DNA from: Choristoneura fumiferana
Taxonomy: Eukaryota; Arthropoda; Insecta; Lepidoptera; Tortricidae
Length of the DNA: 64,000 bases
Direction: 5' to 3'
Assembly: GCF_025370935.1 (NCBI RefSeq)
Contig: NC_133476.1
Span: forward strand, 14,693,643 to 14,757,642
Each line of letters begins with the position of its first letter. Positions within the stretch are counted from its first letter, which is position 1. This document shows, in pieces, positions 12,690-23,410 of this stretch. Both the position numbers and the translations under genes were made by a program. The notes under the pieces were generated by a model, which worked only from the letters and a program-made list of their open reading frames with translations, did not search any database and was not told the origin of the DNA.

Positions 12690-12769
12690 TGAATTTTATT
12701 TTTTTGTAATGTCTCTGTACTGCTTTTGGTGATCAATAAAGAATATTTGTATTGTATTGTATTGTATTA
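12690..12769 (+). mobile_element. LINE 3' tail with (ttgta)n
   Basis: 'cttttggtgatcaataaaga' is followed by 'atatttgtattgtattgt', a pentanucleotide tail. A polyadenylation-like signal running into a short tandem tail is characteristic of R1- or jockey-like non-LTR elements in moths. Severely 5'-truncated. Confidence 0.55.
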
Positions 12770-12774
12770 ATTCA

Positions 12775-12810
12775 ATCCTGGTACGTGATTTTGTTTTTCT
12801 GACTTTTATG
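12775..12810 (+). repeat. Family K fragment
   Basis: 'cctggtacgtgatt' followed by a T-rich stretch matches the family also seen at 15871-15895 and 61563-61597. Confidence 0.35.
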
Positions 12811-13904
12811 CATCCAGTTCTATTTACTATCCAAACAAATATAGCTTAGTTTAGTATTTGCGCAATGCGATCTTCGTCACGCTAACGTGCTGGCAAGTCA
12901 ATCGCAATGACACATTGTTAAAATTTTTGTGCATTATAGAGACTGTTTGAAAACCACACGGTTTAAGTAGGTATCTAATTAATTGAATTAATATTTGATT
13001 ATTGTAAAATTTAATCTCTACAGCCTAAAAGTAAAAAATAGTAAGTAAATAAAAAAAAGATGTTAATTTATGCCGAAGGACGACAACGTTGTACCTACTG
13101 AGAAGAGACTACTCCCTTAAGCTACCTTTGTACATTTATCTCAACGTTTGTGAATTGTTTATTTATTTTGTACAATAAAGAAAATGCATCTGACAAAAAA
13201 GTATCACCTTTTAACACACATCTTTGAAATAGGCGACGGCAATTCCGCTTCCGATCGTCTTTTTGTTTCGAGTTCTTGGATCTATAATAATACGGCACAA
13301 GTGTGCTCCCGTTACTGTGTACGCAGTTAATACCGAGCGGTATCAATTAAAACTGTCTCGTCTGATTTATTTTATTGGTTCGGCAATTGATTACATTACG
13401 CCAAATTGACCGCAATGAATGGGGAGACTCTCGAGGCCGCATTGCGATGAAAAAGATACTTAGTTTTGTTAAACAGGGGCTTGTTATGATGCTACTTTAA
13501 TTGACACAATGTGGTTATCAGCTATATTGACAATGCTTAAAGGCCACAGCTTACTAAAGATCCAGTACCCTGGCGACCTCACTTTGTTCGGCTTTTATTA
13601 TGATAGTTCAGCTATCCGGATAAAGATGGCGTTTTTCGTGGTAGTTCAGTCTTTTGTCAAGAGATGGCGACTCGAATAAATTTTCGCAAAATCGATAAAG
13701 CAAGGTTGATTTGAAGGTAAATTCAAAGTACAAGTACTTAACCCTAAAGTTTCGTCGGAATCGCTAGAGCTGTTTGACAGATCGCCGTTGTGTTATGTAA
13801 TATATTATTATTTGAATACAAGAATTTTACTCGTTTGATAGTTTAGTATTGTCAAGTACCTACAAACGAAATATTTTGTCGAACTATTCGTAACTATATT
13901 ATGA
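12811..13904. other. AT-rich DNA with one LINE-tail remnant
   Basis: At 13150-13190 'ttttgtacaataaagaa' resembles the tail at 253-290 on the opposite strand. The remainder is unrecognised. Confidence 0.4.
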
Positions 13905-14550
13905 CAATGGTGACCTGTCGCTGTCGTTTCTGCGAGTTTAACTACGCAGATTTTCGTTTCGCAGACAACTACTTATTGTCAGATTTTTTTTAGTTGAGTA
14001 ACGTTTGATGTAATTTCGTTACGCCTATTATTTGTTTCGCCGAATAGTCGGTAGGAGAATAGCGATCATATATATGCAGATTTACGTTTAGTTGATATTT
14101 GTTTCGTAATTGTTTCAGTTAACCGAATAACGGTACTTCGAAACACGATAAGTAGAGTTATCACATGCATCAAAATGTAGTTCTATAGATGCGACGACGA
14201 GCGTTAGCGAGGAGGAGTGTTAGGTAGAATTGCGAGCAACAACCGAATTGCAGCGTCGCGTCTTGGTTTTTTTGACTTCAATAAAATAAACACAAATGCG
14301 AAAGTGAAAAGTTGTTCGAGAAAACGTTCAAAATATGTAGTGATTAAAAATTTCTACTAATAGTTGTTCGGTTTATTGACGCATATGCCAAGAAAATCGT
14401 TTGCTAGAGGTTGAGTTACGAAACGTTAATCTGCGAAAAAATACATCTACGAAGAAATCCATCGGCGAACCGTTACTCGGCGAAACGTGTATGACAATCT
14501 ATAATCTGCATAAAAATTGTCGGTGAATCATAGAGAACCTATGTATGACA
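13905..14550. repeat. Repeat cluster of 'cgaaacg / tctgcgaa' phrases
   Basis: The left part (13915-13975) contains 'acgcagattttcgtttcgca' and the right part (14415-14510) contains 'gaaacgttaatctgcgaa' and 'actcggcgaaacg', so the two halves are in opposite orientation. The phrase recurs many times with variation, giving a foldback-like, low-complexity mosaic of about 650 bp. Related phrases occur at 43525-43585. Likely a degenerate non-autonomous element. Confidence 0.4.
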
Positions 14551-15770
14551 ATACGCAGCTTACGGTATAAGTAGGTACCTACTTGTGCTCGTACTGTAAC
14601 GATAAGCATACTCAAAGATACAAGTTTGTGTAACCTCATAAATGAAAACCAAAAATTAGTATAAATGCAGGCACAAGGTCTTTGGTAAAGATGTAACAAG
14701 AACTTATGGGATCCAACTTATACGAACGACATCTATGATAAGCGTCGCTTAACGAGAGCATAAAGTTTCATTTAAATATTTGTGGGTAGGGAAATGTTTG
14801 TACCTTTAATTTTGTTAAGGTCAAACCTTGCAAGTCGAAATTCACCCACTGTTATGATCAAATCCGCTTGAAATTTGGTAAAGATACATTATGCAATTTG
14901 GATGACAATGCAAGCATAGTAAAAAAAAGAACAGTACCTAACTGACCTAACCAAAAAATGCTTGTACCAATTTCATTTTAAATACTTATTTAATCAACTA
15001 ATACCTATTCCTGTCAATGGTTTACTACTTGTATTTAATCTTTCTAGCCATAAACCATAATAGCGTGTTTCAATCAATCACCCAGCGCGCCTTGTTATTT
15101 ATCTACAGCCATCCGGAAAGCGCAGTGTCATCGGATCGCGTAGGTTAGCTAATTTGGTTTAGTGTTTAGTGATTGGACTGGTTGGAGTGGACTGATTCAT
15201 TGTTTACAAGTTCTAAAAGTATGTTGACGTAAAATTTTGGTTTAAAGTGTGTTTCATATGCGTATGAAAATTCAAGAAGCCAGAGCTTATTCACAGGTAC
15301 CTAAATAACATTTTTGTAAAGTTGTTTTCACTTGCATAGCATATTATTTTAGGATCGGATCCAAAACATTTTAAACCTATAGGGTAGTCTAGTAACATAA
15401 TTAACAGTTTGTATAAAATAAATTTCGTGGAACTAAATCAGGATTCAAGTGATGAATGTGTCCATTTAAAATTATTGGCATAGAGATGGAACAGTTCAGA
15501 CGATTAATAGTGTGCTGGAAACTATTTGTTCACGTGTTTTTTTTTTACATTTCAAATAACGGTGAGATATTTTGTATTGTATTAGATAGTTGGATTCAAT
15601 GTATTATTTTTTGTTTTTAAAAGTTCTTGCGTGCTATCACGGAGTTGTTTTGTAAATGCTAATGAAAGCGATATGCAAGGAGACGTAACAAGGATGGATT
15701 ATTATGAAATTAACTTTCTTTTTGGTCACTCATTGTTGCCCTACAGTAACGTTCTGAATTCAAAATACTG
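14551..15770. other. Unique AT-rich DNA
   Basis: No feature recognised. A slightly GC-richer patch lies near 15110-15190. Confidence 0.45.
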
Positions 15771-15895
15771 TTCGAGAAACTGAATCGTATTCCAGAGTAG
15801 AACTGACAAATGTCACACGCCCCATATCTGCTAAAGAAACATCGTGAACTTGATGGTGAAAATGTTCACCCTGGTATACGATTCAGTTTTCTCGA
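15771..15895. repeat. Family K foldback
   Basis: The arms 15771-15795 and 15871-15895 are inverted copies; the right arm contains 'acgattcagttttctcga' and the left arm its complement. An inner perfect hairpin (ggtgaa / ttcacc) sits at 15855-15870. The right arm continues as 'ctgtactcgac', the family K end also found at 61563. Confidence 0.55.
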
Positions 15896-15965
15896 CTGTA
15901 CTCGACCTAAGGGACAGAAAAATTGATTCGACTGTGAGGAAAGTGAAATACTACCTTATATTCCA

Positions 15966-16213
15966 ATAGCCGTGGCCTAGTGGTTTGACCTATCGCCTCT
16001 CAAGCAGAGGGTCGTGGGTTCAAAAGAGTTTTCGAAATTCATGTGCGGAATTTACCACGAGCTCTGCGGTGAAGGAAAACATCGTTTGTGAGAAGCAATT
16101 CAATGGTGCGTGTGAAGTTCCCAATACGCATGTGGGAACTATGGCCCAAGCCCTCTTGTTCTGAGAGGAGGCCTATGCCCAGCAGTGGGACGTATATAAG
16201 CTGGGATGATGAT
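15966..16213 (+). mobile_element. tRNA-derived SINE A, near full length
   Basis: Head: A box tggcctagtgg (15973-15983) with a tRNA-like arm following. The B box region near 16017 is decayed (gggttcaaaag instead of gggttcgaacc). Body: 'taccacgagctctgcggtga'. Tail: 'gaggcctatgcccagcagtg' and a (gat)n end. The sequence 'atattccaat' to the left and 'atatccaatt' to the right may be a degraded target duplication. Open frames on both strands here are SINE sequence. Confidence 0.75.
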
Positions 16214-16285
16214 ATCCAATTAATTCGACTGGCCACTTCCAGTCGACTTGCTTATATCTTAATGGCTTTCACATTTCACGAATGA

Positions 16286-16320
16286 CCATCTCTTTCTTAA
16301 CTAACTAAAGAAAGAGATGG
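16286..16320. repeat. Perfect 13-bp hairpin
   Basis: ccatctctttctt (16286-16298) pairs perfectly with aagaaagagatgg (16308-16320) around a 9-base loop. No U run follows that would suggest a terminator, and there is no known small RNA match. Confidence 0.6.
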
Positions 16321-17704
16321 AATATGTTCGTGACGTAATAATGATCAAATTACTTGTTTCAAGCGGATGTTTAGCGTTCAACCTCCAGTGTTGTATATTA
16401 AGCTCCTTGGTCACGACTTGCATCTATGTAGATGGCTATGCCGTAACTTGAAAAAAAGTGTCATTGACGTAACTCAATTATCTTCGACTCGGTGGCTAAT
16501 CGAAAAACTAAAAAAAAATACTTTCTTTCTTTCCACCCATGAAAATTAAACTTTCCGAACAGGAGAGATGAAAATGAATTTGTATACTTAAGGTGTGTCA
16601 GTAGGCGAGGGTCGGCGTCGCGGCCATTCTTGCTTAGTTAAATGTTTTCAGAATATTCACACGCTGAAGAGGGTCGCTGGCCGGCCAACCCGGCCGACTA
16701 GAATTATGGCGATTGTCATGATATATGAGGGCGCATTATTTTCTTATCTTTTCTCTTTCTCTCTCCACCGCCCATACTTCATTCTCGCTCGTATTATAAA
16801 CGTTTTACTTTTCATATCTCGTAATAGACGCTTCGGGTCTGAATGGTGTTAGTATTACGTAAATTTCTGGTAATATGTTATAGTCGCTGAACCCCTCAGC
16901 GCTCTTAGGCTTTCCTGATGATTTCATTTTGTTCGCGGAACGATGTAAAATAATTTTTGTTTGAACATTACACTTGAAGGAAATTGTTTCTCGAAAATAT
17001 GACGGCTAAATTGTTATGTGTTTTGGGACATTAGGCTTTTGTGGAAATAGGGACGTATATGACACTTTTAAGTCTATCTGAAACTCTTATTTAAGTCTAT
17101 CTTAAAAATGTTGCATTGTAAAAGTATTTTATATTTACAAACTGTAGGTAGTTATTACTTTCAAGGATAAAAAAATCGAGTGCACCAGATTGGATTAAAA
17201 CCATCTCCTGGCCATATGCGTTAATGGGGTATGAATGAAAATTTTAGAAACGCTTGAAACTTTTTTTATCGATAGGAATAACCTTTCTAAGTAACAGAAA
17301 AAAAGAGATTTTTAAGTAGCATCAATTAATTTAAAAAAAAGGAAAGAGTTTTATTTACCACCAAATTACGATAGTCCGGTCGGTTACGGGTAGTTCCATA
17401 GCCCAGAACAAAAAAAAATATTAAAAAAATCTTCCACCTTCCTATAGGTACCCTAAAATCGCAAATACATAGTCCAGGTACGTTAGCAATATCCGATATT
17501 CGTATTCAAGAGTACCTACGATAACAATCATTTGAATTTTCGATCGGCCAGACTGCATCCGTTTTACGTATTTATAGCGTCCTGACAGACAGCGGAGCAA
17601 ATTACCATTGCTTTAAAATCTGATCTAACTGTAAAAGCCAGGAATAAACAAGTAAACCTTGCACTTCTTGACCCCTGGCATTAAGCCACTTATCATTTTT
17701 TAAC
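16321..17704. other. Mostly unique DNA
   Basis: No gene. About 16600-16700 is GC-richer (contains 'ggccggccaacccggccg' at 16679-16696) without a recognisable product. Confidence 0.4.
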
Positions 17705-18146
17705 TAGAGCTGGGTCGTTGCCTACATACTTATTTTTTGTGAAACGTAACGTAACAGTTTTTTTTTACAAGTAACAGTTTCGAGAAACAGTTACTTAAAA
17801 ACAGTTTCTTTGCTACCGCTTGGTTTCGTTTCAAAGGTAATGAAAATTTCGTTATCAAGTGTAGCTCTTTAGGATATTTGAACAGTTTGCTTGAAGAAAC
17901 AGTTTGGTTCAAGAAACAGTTTTTAAACGTTTGTTGGGAAACTAGTTTAAGATAAGAATCTGTTATTTGTTGTTGTGAGAAAATTTCCTCAAGTCAACGC
18001 ATGTATGTGATAGTCTGTGGTATTGTTTCTCAAGTCGAAGTGTATGTCTAAACAAGCTGTTTTTCGTTTCGGCACGAAATTGTTACTCCGTTACTTTATA
18101 AGAAACTTTTTCACGAAACAGTTTCAGAAAATAACGCTCAGCTCTA
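17705..18146. mobile_element. hAT-like MITE candidate
   Basis: Ends tagagctgggtcgtt (left) and aacgctcagctcta (right) form an imperfect terminal inverted repeat of the TAGAGCTGGG type common in hAT derivatives. Flanks 'ttttaact' and 'atttaaca' agree at six of eight positions, as expected of a decayed 8-bp target duplication. The interior is rich in 'gaaacagtt' repeats in both orientations and codes for nothing, so any movement would need transposase in trans. Confidence 0.45.
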
Positions 18147-19285
18147 TTTAACACGGAGACTCAAACAGCTTACTGTTTATGATTCCTGGATATAATTACT
18201 TGACTGATAAATCTCCGTCAACTCAAATCACACGATTGGTAACCCTATCTCGCTCGCACGTACACGCTATTTTAATCTTATAACCAATTGACGTCAATCG
18301 TTTTGAAATTGTAATATACCGAATAAAGATGAGCGATCGTTCAGGAAAAATAATCGAAGGGTACTTAAATAAATATTTCTGCTGCCGGAGTTAGAATATC
18401 AGATTACTTTGAAGCTTATTCCGCTTTTTTAGGTAGGATAAATTATTTACAAATTTGAGAAAAATGATTATTTTGCTCACGGTAGTGCTATCAAGTAGCA
18501 ATTATTAAAATAATATAAATCAATCCGCGTTTGTTTTTTACTTTTTACAATACCTAAGAGTTCATTTATTAGTTTTTTTAGGAACACCTTCGGTAAATAA
18601 TCCACTTGACAATAACGTCCGAAAATAATATTATGTAGGAAATATTTTGAATGTTATACAGGTTGTCCGGAATACCGATTGATAGTAACTTTCGCAGGTG
18701 ATACACTGGAGTATTAGGAAAAGTTAAGCGTTAAGCGTCTTATTCAAATGTTTAGAAATACACCGAACAAGGAAAGTTACCCGAAGTAAATTGTACATTA
18801 CACAAGCAGGAAAAAATATTAAGATATTTATTCTTTAACCGATTAAAAAGGAAATTTGAATACATGTATAGTGTAGCCAAAGTTTGGTTTGGTTTGATAA
18901 CCTTACTCTATTAAGTAATTAATTATGGTACCCGGTTGATTTTAACTCGGAAACGCACTTATCTTGCATTTCGAGTTTTAGAATACGAGAAATGCTCATT
19001 TGAAGATATAGATAAGAATAGCAAAAATAAATAATTTACGCAAAAAGTAAAAATAAAAACATTGGTTAGAAATTGAGTAACTTTTTTTTTACTTATCATG
19101 AATGAAGAAGATAAAGAAATCTGTAAGTGATTACTATCATAGGAGTTAAGCACACAATGTACCTACGCACTAACCAAAATTTAGACGATTGTAAAAATTG
19201 TCTTAAATAAAATGTATTATTATAAAACACAAATTGTCAATGTATATTTATTTATTTATGTAGTCTTATGTAGTTAATGGTGTGT
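18147..19285. other. AT-rich DNA with possible MITE trace
   Basis: At 18655-18680 'tatacaggttgtccggaat' resembles the terminal phrase of insect 'acagggtgtccc' elements, but no partner terminus was found. Otherwise nothing. Confidence 0.35.
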
Positions 19286-19383
19286 AGTATGTCTTTATGG
19301 TCCAAGCCCTCTTGTTCTGAGAGGAGGCCTGTTCCCAGCAGTGGGACGTATACAGGCTGGGATGTTGATGAGTATGTCTTTAT
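19286..19383 (+). mobile_element. 5'-truncated SINE A with perfect target duplication
   Basis: Only the last ~72 bp of SINE A are present, from 'gtccaagccctcttgttctg' through 'cccagcagtgggacgtatac'. It is flanked by a perfect 13-bp direct repeat, agtatgtctttat at 19286-19298 and 19371-19383. The pol III promoter is missing, so this copy cannot be transcribed as a SINE. 5' truncation with a target duplication is the signature of target-primed reverse transcription. Confidence 0.85.
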
Positions 19384-19449
19384 AACGGTCCGAGGGTTGC
19401 CGACGGTGCTGGCTGAAAATCAGCGCTGGGGTGTTTTTAACGCTTCAGC

Positions 19450-19570
19450 ATTATGCTGAGCCAGTGTCCGATTCACAACCGCAATGACACATACCTTTGT
19501 ATTGTTTATTTGTACCTAATAATATTGTCTTGTGTTGTGAATAAATGTTTTTTCTTTCTTTCTTTTTTTC
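19450..19570 (+). mobile_element. LINE 3' tail with (cttt)n
   Basis: 'gtgttgtgaataaatg' followed by 'ttttctttctttcttt' is a typical moth non-LTR 3' end with aataaa and a tetranucleotide tail. A G10 run follows nearby at 19591-19600. Confidence 0.45.
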
Positions 19571-19948
19571 AATGACGAAGAAGAAGTGAAGGGGGGGGGG
19601 TTCTGTAGAAGTGAGGTACTTACGACGAAAAAGTTCCAAAACTTTTTTGAAATCTACTGTAAAGGACTGTAACGTGACCGTAACGGAGGAGAACGTCTGG
19701 AAAATGTGTCGTTAAATGATCAAAGCTTAATTGCATTGACCGCGCTCCGGCGACGGACATCCGGTCTCGGGCAAACAAAATGGATTAAAATAAAAATAGT
19801 GGATACCTTTAAAAGTTTAAATTGACGTTACCGGTCGCCGGTTGATGCCGTGGGCTGGCCAAGTATAGTGGCATGAGCATTTTACTGTCTATCTATTAAG
19901 TTACCTAACTTCAGTTTAGATGTTTGTTTGTGTTTAACGAAATACCTG

Positions 19949-20219
19949 TTTTTTTTTATTTGACTGGATGGCAAACGAGCAAGTGGGTCTCCTGATGATA
20001 AGAGATAACCACTGCTCATAAACATCTGCAATAACCCTTGGTGTTGCGTTGCCAACCTAGAGGCCTAAGATGGGATACCTCAAGTGCCAGTAATTTCACC
20101 GGCTGTCTTATTCTCCACGCCGAAACACAATAGTGCAAGCACTGCTGCTTCACGGCAGGATTAGCGAGCAAGATGGTGGTAGCAATCCGGGCGGACCTTG
20201 CACAAGGTCCTACCACCTG
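19949..20219 (-). mobile_element. Family B element, near-complete 3' unit
   Basis: The minus-strand copy starts with a T run, then 'cgactggatggcaaacgagc' (one mismatch here), and runs to a GC-rich end forming a hairpin ('ggtggtag' and 'ctaccacc' bracketing gaccttgcacaaggtc at 20196-20211 region). Copies at 23125, 28594, 34359 and 45229 share the body. Poly(A) end and variable 5' extents suggest LINE-type retroposition. The open frames here are repeat sequence. Confidence 0.75.
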
Positions 20220-20234
20220 TTTGAAGTAGCAATG

Positions 20235-20445
20235 CGCAAGCCATATAGCACGGATAACAAATGGCCGTTGGAGCTGAAAAGTTTTCGAATGGAGACCACG
20301 GATCGGCAAGCTCAGTGTAGGACGTCCACCAACGAGGTGTTGTTGTTCACGGTGGACGTATGCCGCTTGCAACCGAAGCAACTGCAGGTCTCTCGGGGAG
20401 GCCTATGTCCAGCAGTGGACATCATACGGCTTAATATCCTATGTC
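20235..20445 (+). mobile_element. LINE F 3' end
   Basis: Contains 'cggcaagctcagtgtaggac', 'gtccaccaacgagg' and 'ggaggcctatgtccagcagt'. The first two resemble the C-terminal coding end of a lepidopteran LINE followed by its 3' untranslated core. The reverse copy at 42337-42655 has the same order of blocks. An internal deletion joins 'gaggtgttgttgttcacgg' where the other copy has extra sequence. Confidence 0.65.
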
Positions 20446-20884
20446 CCTGAGATCTATTCCAGTGACGGTTGTCGACGGCGTCTATTGGCTCCACATGCTG
20501 ATCTTTGTGGGGCTTTTCCAGTCATTGTACTCCAAGATTTTCCAATATTTTTTGCTCCGTACCAATTGCGCACATACACAGAAACTACATACAGACGAAG
20601 ACAAAACACTTCTTTTTTGAAGTCATTCAATAAAAAGGTCATCGCCATGTCTGTCTTCTGTCTGTCCGTATTTTAATAACAGGTACGTATTAATTTACGT
20701 TCCATAAACATCAGTTCACTATCACTTGTTTGACAAACAATGATTTTTTTTTCTGCTACGTCTTTTAAAAACAACAATTCTACAATTTATTGCTAAGTGG
20801 TTAGAGCAAACTTTTTTAAAATCGAAATCCCGGTGGGTGGCGTAATAACACGAATGTTGTTCTGGGAAGTTTAATATGTAATTT
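20446..20884. other. No feature recognised
   Basis: Short overlapping frames on both strands (20454-20676) have no recognisable domain. Confidence 0.4.
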
Positions 20885-20965
20885 AAGTATGTATTTATCT
20901 ATGTTTTTTCGTAATGGCTACGGAACCCTATGGCGTGTCCGACATGCTCTTGCTTATGGTATAGG
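20885..20965 (-). repeat. Family R terminal fragment
   Basis: 'ggctacggaaccctat' followed by 'gcgtgtccgacatgctcttg' is the end of a common lepidopteran repeat whose opposite end ('aagtgcgagtcgggctcg') lies at 46290. Confidence 0.4.
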
Positions 20966-21260
20966 GACTACGAGCAAACGGACGAAGCTAACGACTGAAC
21001 TAAACAACAATTCTACAATTGACATTTTCTTGCCAAAAATGGTGTCTTTGAGGCTTAATATATATCCTGCTTCTATTTCACCTGGTCTTCTGCTTGTTAC
21101 TAAGTCTACTTAGTAGTGTGATTACCGTTTTTATTTTTAATGTTCCAAACAAAAAGTATTTAGAATGATTTAAGAAGAGCATGATCACTGCAAAACTGTG
21201 AAGGTTTTACTTAAATATGATTAGAACGATCCCTTATCGACGATAGCGATGTATATTTGA

Positions 21261-21510
21261 CGACCGGATGGCTAAGTCGTAAGAGAACCTGACTACGAAC
21301 CATGAGGTCCCGGGTTCGATCCGCGACCGGGACAGATATTTGTATGAATAATACGGATGTTCTGGGGTCTTGGATTTTTAATATATGTATTTAAGTATGT
21401 ATTTATCTATATAAGTATGTTTATCCGTTGCCTAGTATCCATAGTACAAGCTTTGCTTAGTTTGGGACTAGGTCAATTGGTGTCAAGTTTCCTGTGATGT
21501 TATTTATTTA
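21261..21510 (+). mobile_element. tRNA-derived SINE C, full length
   Basis: A box tggctaagtcg at 21269-21279 and B box gggttcgatccgc at 21312-21324, both close to pol III consensus. The body includes 'ccgttgcctagtatccatag' and the tail 'aattggtgtcaagt' plus (ttattta)n. This is the only full-length C copy here; tails are at 9055 and 51255, and a headless reverse copy at 32043. No clear target duplication. Confidence 0.8.
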
Positions 21511-22101
21511 TCAATTACTGAGGGTGTAGGCTTGGTTCTGTTCACGTCACGTGTTGTATTTATTTAAAAAACCGCGTTGTTTAAATGTTGATGCAGATAA
21601 TTAATATCATTGTATCGCACATCCCGACGCGTGTTATTCTCCGCGAAACAAGCGAGCGTCCCTGCTGGAAGCCGCAACAGAAAATAAAATTGATATCACC
21701 CCGCCTCGGGCAACCCGAGAAAAAGGATTTCGAAATAAATGACTTTTTAAATTTCATCGTTGCACACAGTTTCTCTATCAACTGTCGAGGCTCGCTCTAC
21801 GTAACTGGATTCCGCGACGGGCATTTATTGTGTGCGACATACAAGATCGCGACTTTTATAGCGTGGACGTTGATAAATAAGAAATACAGGGCCAGAATAT
21901 GTATTGTGGTTGACTTCGTACGCTATTACCAATCAGTTCTTGAATATCTGTACTTATACAGGGCGCGCTCGTTTCTATTATTAAACAGTAAATGCCTTTT
22001 TGTTAGTGCGTCTTCTTGATTGCTTCGGCTAGCTTCTTGATATCTAATTGCGTCTCTATTCATCTGCCTACTTATTGCCTTTCTGCTACTGTGTCTGGTT
22101 T
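21511..22101. other. No supported gene
   Basis: The longest open frame of the window, 144 codons at 21585-22019, lies here, with a smaller one opposite. Its peptide shows no domain I recognise, and no promoter or splice context supports it. Composition at 21610-21900 is somewhat GC-richer than its flanks. Confidence 0.4.
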
Positions 22102-22370
22102 TTAACCCCCGGCCCCGCCGCAAACAGAAGGGTGTTATAAGTTTGACCGTTATGTGTGTCTGTATGTCTGTGTGTCTGTCTGTCTGTCTGTGGCACCGTA
22201 GCTCTAAAACGGGTAAACCGATTTGAATGTGGTTTTTTTTATTTGAAATCAGGTTTTCTGGCAATCGTGCTTAGATAAGTTTCATCAAAATCGGTTCGGT
22301 TCAAAATCAATCGGCTTAGCCGTTTTTGAGATATTAAACTTTTGAATTGACAAAGTCGGGGGTTTTCCAA
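22102..22370 (+). repeat. Family J element, copy 1
   Basis: Starts 'ttaacccccg' and runs through 'gggtgttataagtttgaccg', a (tgtc)n tract (about 22155-22190), 'ccgatttgaatg', and ends 'caaagtcgggggttttccaa'. Ends are complementary (aacccccgac / gtcgggggtt), so it is a foldback or MITE-like unit of about 270 bp. Confidence 0.65.
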
Positions 22371-22433
22371 CGTTTTATTGGTTATTTGGCATAGAGATAG
22401 TTTATGGGCCAAAGAGTGACATCGGCTTCTTTT

Positions 22434-22830
22434 GAGCCCCCGACGCAAGAGGGGTGTTATAAGTTTGACCGCTATGTGTGTCTGTATGTCTGTGTATCTG
22501 TCTGTCTGTCTGTGGCATCGTAGCTCTTAAACGGGTGGACCGATTTGAATACAGTTTTTTTATTTGAAAGCAGGTTTTCTAGCGATGGTTCTTAGACGTG
22601 TTTTATGAAAATCGGTTCAGCTGTTTTTGAGATAGTGAACTTTGAAGTGACAAAGTCGGGGGTTTTCCAACTTTTTGTTTAGGTTATGTGTGAAATAACC
22701 TAACCAACAAAAAGTTGGAAAACCACCCGTTCAAGAGCTACGGCGCCACAGACAGACACACACACATACACGCACACAGACACACATAGCGGTCAAACTT
22801 ACAACACCCCTCTTTTTGTGTCGGGGGTTA
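22434..22830. repeat. Family J, two copies as inverted pair
   Basis: Copy 2 (22434-22680, plus) and copy 3 (22706-22830, minus) face each other. Their junction is a hairpin with arms 22667-22686 and 22696-22718. Copy 3 lacks the middle of the element, jumping from 'ttggaaaacc' to 'cccgttcaagagctacgg'. Together with copy 1 they form a 730-bp cluster. Confidence 0.65.
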
Positions 22831-22907
22831 AAAAACATCAAGATATTCACGACTTTTCGAATAAGCTACGATGATATAGATCGTGTAATTAACTATATAG
22901 CGAGTTA

Positions 22908-23110
22908 TTACATTTGAAATGTACCACGAGCTTTACGGTGAAAGAAGCCATCGTGAGGAAACCTGCACAAACCTGCGCAGCAATTCCATGGTGTGTGAGA
23001 AGATTCCAATTTGCACTGGGCTCGCGTGGGAACTATGGCCGAAGCCCTCTTATTCTGTCAGGAGACCTCTGCCCAGCGGTAGGGCGTGCATAGTTTTAGA
23101 TGAAGATTCG
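22908..23110 (+). mobile_element. SINE A, headless and diverged
   Basis: Begins 'ttacatttgaaatgtaccac', continues 'cgtgaggaaacctgcacaaa' and ends with a degraded core ('ctgcccagcggtagggcg'). The tRNA-like head is missing. Confidence 0.65.
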
Positions 23111-23124
23111 TATAAATTAATTAC

Positions 23125-23410
23125 AGGTGGTAGGACCTTGTGCAAGGTCCGCCCGGATTGCTACCACCATGACACCATCTTGCTCGCTAATCCTATCGTG
23201 AAGCAGCAGCAGTGCTTGCACTGTTGTATTTCAGCGCGGAGAGTAAGATAGCCGGTGAAATTACTGGAACTTGAGGTATCCCATCTTAGGCCTCTAGGTT
23301 GGCAACGCATCTGCAATCCCCCTGGTGTTGCAGCTGTCTATGGGCGATGGTGATTTCTTACCAGCAGGAGATCCACTTGCTCGTTTGCCATCCAGTCGAA
23401 TAAAAAAAAA
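23125..23410 (+). mobile_element. Family B element with poly(A)
   Basis: Starts with the B hairpin: 'aggtggtaggacc' and 'ttgctaccaccat' pair around 'ttgtgcaaggtccg'. Ends 'gtttgccatccagtcgaat' plus an A9 run. Same extent as 19949-20219 in the opposite orientation, so this hairpin probably marks the true 5' end of the unit. Confidence 0.75.

Noticed and set aside
19591..19600. G10 run as a G-quadruplex
   Set aside because: A single G tract; no neighbouring tracts to complete a quadruplex within one strand.
20133..20450. 105-codon open frame
   Set aside because: Runs through the end of B and the LINE F tail; overlapping opposite-strand frames show it is repeat sequence.
21261..21335. Possible tRNA gene (A and B boxes near consensus)
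   Set aside because: Followed by the SINE C body and a (ttattta)n tail; family copies elsewhere in the window.
21585..22019. 144-codon frame, longest in the window
   Set aside because: No recognised domain, no promoter or splice context, and an open frame on the other strand overlaps. Left unannotated as a gene.
22155..22190. Independent (tgtc)n microsatellite
   Set aside because: It is an internal part of family J, present in all four copies.
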